Positions 58,369 to 64,000 of a DNA stretch of 64,000 bases are shown here, piece by piece. The notes beneath the pieces were generated by a model. It was given only the letters and a program-made list of their open reading frames with translations. It was not told where the DNA came from and made no database searches. The translations under genes were made by a program, and so were the position numbers. Each line of letters begins with the position of its first letter. Position 1 is the stretch's first letter. The DNA is from Bacteroidales bacterium (GTDB taxonomy: Bacteria; Bacteroidota; Bacteroidia; Bacteroidales; UBA932). Location of the stretch: contig JAFYUS010000003.1 in assembly GCA_017549505.1 (NCBI GenBank), forward strand, positions 1 through 64,000, in the 5' to 3' direction.

Positions 58369-59945
58369 TTCTGATGAGCAGGCCTGAGGAGGTCGAGGAC
58401 GACCTTCACAGGGTTGAAGGTTTCGAGCGGAACCTCAACGAAGAGAGTGTTCCAGTTGCTCATCGCACCGTTCCAGAGTCCAGGAAGCTCGAGCGCCTTG
58501 AGCTCGCGTCCCTGGTAGCTCTTCGAGCTGATGAATCCTGCATCCTCGTCAACATACTGGAGAAGGTCGAAGCTCTGTCCCTTGTAGTCGTGGAGACAGC
58601 ATACGATATCTACAGGGTTGAAGTGAGTAGCTGATGCGAGTGCGTTGCGTGCATGGTCGTCAGACATGTTGATCTGTACGCTCTCCAGAACCTGAAGTGA
58701 AGTCGAACCGTCCTTCTCTGCGATGATGAAAGGACCACCGCCTGGCTCACCCTGATTCTTAACCATACCTGCGACTCTTACCGGACGGTTAAGTTTTGCA
58801 CGAAGAGCCTCTACGCGGTCCTTAGGGGTCTCAGCTACAGGCATATCGATGCAGAGAACGTTCTTGAGGAATGCCTCGATGTCGTCGCAAAGTGCAACGG
58901 CTTCAGGAGTAGCACAGAGATCCTCATAAAGTGGATCATAGCCCGGTACACCTACTGTAACCATTCTTGATCCCTCTATAGGATTGCATACGAGGTCAAG
59001 CTCACGGAGATATCCGTGGAGAGTATCTCGAAGTTCGAGAGCCTTTCCAAGAAGAACCTTCTTCCATGTAGCTGTCTCAGGAAGGAGACGCTCGTTTGCT
59101 ACGTTGTCGATATTCTTGATCGATACGACTTCCTCTTCGATCTTATTGAGGTTGTAGATGAGCGCACCGTGTCCTGCAGGACGGAAAAGGAGCGCATCTG
59201 TCTCAGTTCTGAAAGGCTTGTTCTCAACGTCTACTGCAACTGTATCTGTAGCCTTGTCCTGGAATGTGAAGGTAATGTTGTACTTCACTCCGTATTTAGC
59301 CTCATATGCTTCCTTTACCTCAGCATAAGCCTCTTCGAAAAGATGCTGATGCTCTGGAGAGATGGTGACAACTAGATTTGCAGTTCCGTCATCATTTCTC
59401 ATATAGTTCTGAGCCTCTACAAGATGCTCTGCAAATGCAGTACGGATCTCACCGTCAGTATACTTATGGAATTTGAGGACACCCTTAGGCTTTGCTCCAT
59501 ACCCAAGACCCTCGTCTGTGAGAGTCTTTGCAAGGACATCCATCCTGTATTCCGGACACTTGCATGTCTGCTCTCCGAAAAGTTCAGGAGTATAGAATGC
59601 AAACTCTGCGATCTTGTCGACAAACTTTGCTGCAGGAGCATCATCAGCAAGCTCCTTGCCTGCCTTGAGGGCATCAAGACCGCTGAAAAGGTCCTTGAAC
59701 ATACGCGAAGCAGCTCCTGAAGCAGGAACGAACTTGCATTTTCCGTTGATCTTTGCTCCTTCATAATACTTTGCAGCTGCCTCAACAGCTGCCTCGTCGA
59801 GCACCTGGATACCTCTTTCAGGAGTTGCAGGGGCAACAATCTTCAGCCAAGGGAAACCTTTCTTAAAACGCTCAACCTGTCCTTCGACAGTCTGCACTGA
59901 TGAGCCTCTCTGCTCTATCTGCGCGATATCTTCTTTAGTAAACAT
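58365..59945 (-). CDS. DUF4301 family protein
   Basis: This is a cytosolic 526-aa protein of a Bacteroidetes-specific family of unknown function. FVPASGAASRMFKDL near residue 70-85 is the signature. It resembles the Gly-rich loop plus Arg of sugar-nucleotide transferases, which is the only functional hint. ALLFRPAGHGALIYNLN and KNQGEPGGGPFI follow. It lies 21 bases after pdxB on the same strand and probably ends the recF operon. No substrate can be proposed from sequence alone. Confidence 0.85.
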   Translation of the reverse strand: MFTKEDIAQIEQRGSSVQTVEGQVERFKKGFPWLKIVAPATPERGIQVLDEAAVEAAAKYYEGAKINGKCKFVPASGAASRMFKDLFSGLDALKAGKELADDAPAAKFVDKIAEFAFYTPELFGEQTCKCPEYRMDVLAKTLTDEGLGYGAKPKGVLKFHKYTDGEIRTAFAEHLVEAQNYMRNDDGTANLVVTISPEHQHLFEEAYAEVKEAYEAKYGVKYNITFTFQDKATDTVAVDVENKPFRTETDALLFRPAGHGALIYNLNKIEEEVVSIKNIDNVANERLLPETATWKKVLLGKALELRDTLHGYLRELDLVCNPIEGSRMVTVGVPGYDPLYEDLCATPEAVALCDDIEAFLKNVLCIDMPVAETPKDRVEALRAKLNRPVRVAGMVKNQGEPGGGPFIIAEKDGSTSLQVLESVQINMSDDHARNALASATHFNPVDIVCCLHDYKGQSFDLLQYVDEDAGFISSKSYQGRELKALELPGLWNGAMSNWNTLFVEVPLETFNPVKVVLDLLRPAHQN

Positions 59946-59966
59946 GTGATTATTAAATATTTAGAG

Positions 59967-60998
59967 TTATTCTACGTAAACCTCCCTACGATACTGATAC
60001 TCAGACCTGAGCTTCTCAAATTTCGCCGGCTCCATACGGAATCTGAAATCGTCCGTAAATATAGGATAATTATATTGGAAAACCGCGGCTATCTGGCCAT
60101 GATTTTTTCCTTTAAGATCAAGGAGCACAGGCTCATGATCCGGTTCATCTTCAGGAAAAAAATCATACAGAGCCTCAATTCCGAAATGACGTGCTACCGC
60201 TCTTACCGCCATCGCCGTGCCCATCTGCTTTCCCTGGTAGGAGTATCCGGCTATATGAGGAGTGGCGATATCCACCATATCGACCAGCTCGACATCTACA
60301 TTAGGTTCGTTATTCCATGTATCGATCACTGTAGCACCTAGTTTAGGCATAGCTGTCTTCAAGGCGTCTTCATCAACGACTTCGCCTCTTGAAGCATTGA
60401 TGAATATTGAACCCGGCTGCATGAGCGCGAAGAAGGCTTCATCAGCCATCTTGCGTGTGGTATCGTCCAGAGGAACATGCATCGTCACTATCTGCGAGTT
60501 GGCAAGAAGATGTTCCAATGAACAGAAACCCTCAGGTCCCTCGGCCTCTGCGCGGGGAGGGTCGCATCTCAAGACATTGAATCCAAGATATTCAGCCATC
60601 TTTTCCACCTTTTTACCGACATTGCCTACACCGACAATGCCTAATGTGCCACCATCAATCTTTATGCCCTTGCGGGCAGCGACTCCGTAAAGGGCAGAAA
60701 AGACATACTGCATCACACCTCCTGCATTGCAGCCGGCAGCATTCTGTACCATGATACCATGGTTGTTGCAGTAATCGAAGTCAACATGATCGGTACCGAT
60801 TGTGGCTGTAGCTATCAGCTTGACTGACGAACCTTCCAGCAATTCGGCATTGCATCGGGTTCTTGTACGAAGAATCAGGGCATCTGCATCACGGACATCA
60901 TCGCTTGTGATTTCAGTTCCTTTCTTGTATACAACTTCACCATACGGTTCCAGAACGCCTTTGAGGAAAGGCACATCCTTGTCACAAACTACCTTCAT
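59967..60998 (-). CDS. pdxB: Erythronate-4-phosphate dehydrogenase
   Basis: The enzyme oxidises 4-phosphoerythronate in pyridoxal-phosphate synthesis (DXP-dependent route). This is a D-2-hydroxyacid dehydrogenase fold with GIVGVGNVGKKV (NAD site), NASRGEVVDEDAL (Arg), a Glu in DTWNNEPNVD and the catalytic His in ATPHIAGYSYQGK, the PdxB-specific stretch. 343 aa fits the shorter members. It lies one base after the DUF721 gene. Confidence 0.93.
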   Translation of the reverse strand: MKVVCDKDVPFLKGVLEPYGEVVYKKGTEITSDDVRDADALILRTRTRCNAELLEGSSVKLIATATIGTDHVDFDYCNNHGIMVQNAAGCNAGGVMQYVFSALYGVAARKGIKIDGGTLGIVGVGNVGKKVEKMAEYLGFNVLRCDPPRAEAEGPEGFCSLEHLLANSQIVTMHVPLDDTTRKMADEAFFALMQPGSIFINASRGEVVDEDALKTAMPKLGATVIDTWNNEPNVDVELVDMVDIATPHIAGYSYQGKQMGTAMAVRAVARHFGIEALYDFFPEDEPDHEPVLLDLKGKNHGQIAAVFQYNYPIFTDDFRFRMEPAKFEKLRSEYQYRREVYVE

Positions 60999-60999
60999 A

Positions 61000-61335
61000 T
61001 CATTTCAATATCAAATTCCTTATAACGGGTCCTTCCTTACCGTCACGCACATACATTCCGTCCTTGTCAAGATATTCATTCATCTGCCGTACAAGCACGT
61101 CACGCTGGAAATACAGCTGATTACGGACAACGGACGAACTTATCGTACAATACAGCATACCGTCTCTGAAGAAACGGTCAATGGTATAACGGGAAGCTCC
61201 TGAAACAGCATCCCACGCTTCAAAGACGCGCTGACGGTTGAACCCGGACGAGAGCTTCATCTCACGGATGTACAGCCTGATCAGTTCCTCCATTCCCTGG
61301 GCATCCTTGCGTCCTATCCTGTTACCACCTGCCAT
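61000..61335 (-). CDS. DUF721 (DciA-like) protein
   Basis: This is a 111-aa protein of the DUF721 family, which includes the replicative-helicase loader DciA. The family pattern is visible: MEELIRLYIREMKLSSGFNRQRVFEAW, then a KH-like beta-rich part with GMLYCTISSSVVRNQL and RDVLVRQMNEYL. It is encoded directly after recF (one-base gap), a common partnership in Bacteroidetes and other phyla that supports a replication or repair role. Helicase loading here is inferred. Confidence 0.88.
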   Translation of the reverse strand: MAGGNRIGRKDAQGMEELIRLYIREMKLSSGFNRQRVFEAWDAVSGASRYTIDRFFRDGMLYCTISSSVVRNQLYFQRDVLVRQMNEYLDKDGMYVRDGKEGPVIRNLILK

Positions 61336-61336
61336 A

Positions 61337-62434
61337 TCAGATTGTGCTGAAAGTACCTGAAACAGTTTCGAAATATGCTCTGTCCTGGGTAAGCCTGTCG
61401 ACTATTCCGGACATACGCACCTTATTGCTGTCAGTTATGAATATCTGGCCGAAGTCGTTGCTCGCCACCATCTGAAGCAGATTGGAGATCCTGTTCATGT
61501 CCAGCTTGTCAAAGACATCGTCAAGCAGAAGGACTGGTGCGAAGCCATAGTTCTTCTTCATTATCTCGTACTGCGCGAATTTAAGGGAAACAAGAAAGGA
61601 CTTCTGCTGTCCCTGCGACCCGTACCTTCGGATCGGATGACCGTTCATCGTGAAGATGAAGTCATCCCTCTGGAGACCGGATGAAGTATATTTCAGGATC
61701 CTGTCCTTGTCGAACGATGCGGAAAGGAGCTGTTCCAGACCTGCCCTTGAAAGTTCAGATTCGTATTCGATATCAACCGGTTCAGAACCTCCGGAAACGT
61801 ATTTGTAATATTCCGAGACAATAGGCTTGAGATCCTCTATGAACTTCTTCCTTTTCTGATATATCGGCTCGGCAAGAGCTCCCATCCTCATATCTATCAC
61901 TTCAAGCAGCGACCTGTCAGGCTCCATCTCCTTGAGCATCCTGTTGCGTTGCATCAGAAGACGGTTATATTGCTGGAGCGAGGACATATATTCATGGTCC
62001 ATCTGCGAGAGTACTGCATTGACAAAGCGACGTCTTTCCTCACCGGAATCGCTTACCATGGAGATATCCGCCGGAGATACCATGACTATCGGCAGCACTC
62101 CTACATGTTCCGAGACCTTCTGATACGGTTTATCATCACGTCTGATCTTCTTTTCACCTTTTGAGTTGACCTTCAATGCAAAGCGGCTTGAAAGACCGTT
62201 CTCCATGCGGTATGTACCAGCAACGGAAAACTCATCGGTACCATGACGGAAGTTGAATTTCTCGGAGGTTGCAAAAGCGCTTTTTGTCATTGAAAGATAA
62301 TAGATTGCATCAAGAAGATTGGTCTTTCCTTCGCCATTGTTTCCGCTGATGCAATTGACATTTGGCGAGAACTCCAGTTCCTGAAGCTGTATGTTCCTGA
62401 AGTCGGATATGACGATTTTTTCGAGTACAGGCAT
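61337..62434 (-). CDS. recF: DNA replication and repair protein RecF
   Basis: This is an SMC-like ATPase that helps load RecA at gaps. From the ATG at 62434 it is 365 aa: MPVLEKIVISDFRNI, Walker A GNNGEGKTN (31-39), the signature region RRYGSQGQQKSFLVSLKFA and Walker B LLLDDVFDKLD. The frame is open to 62557, but a TATCTTTG promoter box at 62454-62461 leaves only the later start. First gene of recF-DUF721-pdxB-DUF4301. Confidence 0.95.
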   Translation of the reverse strand: MPVLEKIVISDFRNIQLQELEFSPNVNCISGNNGEGKTNLLDAIYYLSMTKSAFATSEKFNFRHGTDEFSVAGTYRMENGLSSRFALKVNSKGEKKIRRDDKPYQKVSEHVGVLPIVMVSPADISMVSDSGEERRRFVNAVLSQMDHEYMSSLQQYNRLLMQRNRMLKEMEPDRSLLEVIDMRMGALAEPIYQKRKKFIEDLKPIVSEYYKYVSGGSEPVDIEYESELSRAGLEQLLSASFDKDRILKYTSSGLQRDDFIFTMNGHPIRRYGSQGQQKSFLVSLKFAQYEIMKKNYGFAPVLLLDDVFDKLDMNRISNLLQMVASNDFGQIFITDSNKVRMSGIVDRLTQDRAYFETVSGTFSTI

Positions 62435-62453
62435 ATTCTTTCTTATATCAAGG

Positions 62454-62461
62454 CAAAGATA
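62454..62461 (-). promoter_or_regulatory. -7 box of the recF operon
   Basis: On the minus strand this reads TATCTTTG, a full TAnnTTTG match, 19 bases before the recF ATG at 62434. Confidence 0.65.
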
Positions 62462-62494
62462 ACCATTTTTATTGGGAGTTTGGACATTTTTTTC

Positions 62495-62502
62495 TAAATT
62501 TG
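62495..62502 (+). promoter_or_regulatory. -7 box of the TPR-protein/yebC operon
   Basis: TAAATTTG matches TAnnTTTG; a TTGG-like -33 element lies at 62472-62475. The leader to the ATG at 62564 is about 55 bases. Confidence 0.55.
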
Positions 62503-62563
62503 CCGCCTGTTTGTGCAAAGCATAATCATAACACATTAAAAGACAATATAAAATCATTAAAAT

Positions 62564-63229
62564 ATGGCAAAGGAAATCAAAAATGAAAATGCCGAAGCAG
62601 TAGTTGAGGCGGTTTCGAAGACAGAGAAGTTCTTCCAGGACAACGGAAAACTTATTTCAATCATCTGCGCAGCATTCGTAGTGGCATGCGCACTCGTGTT
62701 CTGCTGGTTCAAGTTCGCTTATCAGCCAAAAGTAAATGAGGCTCAGGGCCAGATGGCTGCTGCAGAGCAGAACTTCCGTGCAGGAGACTTCGAGCTCGCC
62801 CTCAACGGTGACGGCAACGCTCTCGGTTTCGTTCAGATCATCGACGAGTATGGCAAGAAGGCAGGTAAGGCTGTTTACTTCTATGCAGGTGTATGTGAAC
62901 TCCAGCTCGGAGAGTGGGAGCAGGCGATCAAGTATCTCGAGTCTTACAAGGGTAAGGACACTATCCTCGCAGCACGCGCTACAGCATGCATCGGTGATGC
63001 ATACGTAGGTCTTGAGGACTACAAGAAGGCTCTTGGTTATTTCGAGAAGGCTGCTCAGGCTGACAACATGTATGCAGCAGGTTACCTCCTCAAGGCAGGT
63101 GCAGTAGCAGAGGCTCTCGGAGAAAATGACAAGGCTCTGTCATTCTACAAGAAGATCAAGGATCAGTATCCTCAGTCAGTCGAGGCATACGATGTGGACA
63201 AGTATATCGGACGTATAGAGGTGAAGTAA
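62564..63229 (+). CDS. Membrane-anchored tetratricopeptide-repeat protein
   Basis: This is a 221-aa protein with a charged N-terminal cytoplasmic segment, one transmembrane helix (about residues 29-52) and a periplasmic part made of TPR-like helical pairs. GKAVYFYAGVCELQLGEWEQAIKYLES, ATACIGDAYVGLEDYKKALGYFEKA and AVAEALGENDKALSFYKKI carry the TPR spacing. It is a scaffold for protein contacts, as in YfgM/TPR_21-like proteins. It sits divergent from recF and 1 base before yebC. Partner unknown. Confidence 0.85.
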   Translation: MAKEIKNENAEAVVEAVSKTEKFFQDNGKLISIICAAFVVACALVFCWFKFAYQPKVNEAQGQMAAAEQNFRAGDFELALNGDGNALGFVQIIDEYGKKAGKAVYFYAGVCELQLGEWEQAIKYLESYKGKDTILAARATACIGDAYVGLEDYKKALGYFEKAAQADNMYAAGYLLKAGAVAEALGENDKALSFYKKIKDQYPQSVEAYDVDKYIGRIEVK

Positions 63230-63230
63230 T

Positions 63231-63962
63231 ATGGGACGCGCGTTTGAGTTCAGAAAAGAAAGAAAGTTCAAGAGATGGGGTCACATGGCCCGCGTCTTCA
63301 CAAAGATCGGTAAGGAAATCACTATCGCTGTAAAGCAGGGTGGTGCTGATGTTACAGGTAACCCACGCCTTCGCGCGCTTATCCAGACAGCACGAAGCGA
63401 GAACATGCCTAAGGACAACATCGAGCGTGCGATCAAGAGAGCTACCGACAAGGATCAGGCAGACTACAAGGAGGTTGTATTCGAAGGATACGGTCCTCAT
63501 GGAATCGCAGTTCTCGTAGAAGCTGCTACTGACAACAACAACCGTACTGTTGCAAACGTACGTTCATATTTCACAAAGAGCGGCGGATCGCTTGGAACAT
63601 CAGGAAGCGTTGACTACATGTTCGACCGCAAGTGCATGTTCCGCATGAAGACCACCAACCCTTATGACCTCGAGGAGCTCGAGCTCGAACTTATCGACTA
63701 CGGTGTAGAGGAGATTTTCGAGGAGGAGAACGAGAACGAAGAAACAGAAATCGTTCTTTACGGTGAGTTTACAGCATTCAACGCCATCCAGAAGTGGATC
63801 GAGGAAAACGGTTACGAACTCGTGGCAGCTGAGTTCACCCGCCTTCCAAACGTAGAGCTCAAGGTTCTTGAAGGCGATGCAAAGGCTGATGTCGAGAAGC
63901 TTATCGAGCGCATCGAGGAAGACGACGACGTACAGAACGTATATACTACAATGCAGCCGTAA
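63231..63962 (+). CDS. yebC: YebC/PmpR (TACO1) family protein
   Basis: This is a conserved DNA- or ribosome-associated protein; members act as transcription regulators or ease translation through proline stretches. The 243-aa protein shows GRAFEFRKERKFKRWGHMARVFTKIGKEI, ARSENMPKDNIERAI and GPHGIAVLVEAATDNNNRT, all family-typical, and ends in an acidic C-terminal region. A 30-residue acidic stretch (EEENENEETE, about 164-173) lies in the third domain. It follows the TPR gene by one base. The last 38 bases of the window beyond its stop hold nothing I can identify. Confidence 0.95.
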   Translation: MGRAFEFRKERKFKRWGHMARVFTKIGKEITIAVKQGGADVTGNPRLRALIQTARSENMPKDNIERAIKRATDKDQADYKEVVFEGYGPHGIAVLVEAATDNNNRTVANVRSYFTKSGGSLGTSGSVDYMFDRKCMFRMKTTNPYDLEELELELIDYGVEEIFEEENENEETEIVLYGEFTAFNAIQKWIEENGYELVAAEFTRLPNVELKVLEGDAKADVEKLIERIEEDDDVQNVYTTMQP

Positions 63963-64000
63963 TCGAGGGAATATCCCTTTACGATATGAAACAGTACCGC

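Overview
The window looks like a chromosome segment of a gut-type Bacteroidales bacterium (Bacteroidetes). The grounds are Bacteroidetes-style promoters (a TAnnTTTG -7 box upstream of many genes, few Shine-Dalgarno sites), Bacteroidetes-restricted families (DUF4301, DUF1593/Sde182-like, THUMP-like methyltransferase, DUF5982/Omp85 protein), a split gcvPA/gcvPB, the xerC-hpf pair and a GlsA/GlsB-like glycine-lipid pair. I cannot name a genus. No rRNA, tRNA, CRISPR array or intact mobile element was seen; most of the window is core metabolism with tight gene packing.

Layout. 1-520: gene-free repeat region with two GC-rich fold-back elements and a possible transposase remnant. 0.5-3.5 kb (minus): ResB-like/CcsA cytochrome c maturation plus a three-haem cytochrome c peroxidase. 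3.7-7.4 kb (plus): BASS transporter, PlsC-type acyltransferase, Omp85-like barrel. 7.4-12.1 kb: double-AAA CbxX-like ATPase; divergent gdhA and a deoxynucleoside kinase. 12.1-14.7 kb: membrane LytTR regulator, a bidirectional regulatory region with a 20-bp phased array and a possible small RNA, then a YfcC-type transporter. 14.8-17.2 kb: choloylglycine-hydrolase family enzyme and THUMP-like methyltransferase. 17.2-22.9 kb (minus): holA, ABC exporter, split 5'-nucleotidase, mntP. 22.9-26.1 kb (minus): HsdR-N protein, cca, xerC, hpf. 26.2-33.6 kb: RluA synthase, lipase-like hydrolase and a small surface-polysaccharide cluster (GT4, then flippase, FrhB-like, pyruvyl transferase, GT2). 33.7-39.6 kb: Dabb protein, GH84-like enzyme and trpS, FNT channel, nhaA and trmO. 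39.8-43 kb (plus): amino-acid permease and glycine-lipid acyltransferases. 43-51.3 kb: methyltransferase, tandem DUF1593 protein, lipoprotein nitroreductase, flavodiiron protein, degenerate MenA-like membrane protein, AraC regulator, GH53 galactanase. 51.4-57.8 kb (minus): a complete lplA-gcvT-gcvH-gcvPA-gcvPB-lpd glycine-cleavage operon. 57.9-64 kb: small unknown protein, DUF4301, pdxB, DUF721, recF (minus); TPR protein and YebC (plus).

The most unusual items are: (i) GC-rich palindromic elements whose cores resemble each other but whose long perfect arms differ at each locus; (ii) four TCACA cores at exactly 20-bp spacing between opposing promoters, one for the LytTR gene and one for a short, terminator-ended, ORF-less transcript; (iii) a dispersed repeat read through in frame inside lpd; and (iv) a MenA-like protein without the Asp-rich motifs. 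All functions are by sequence recognition alone; no database search was possible.
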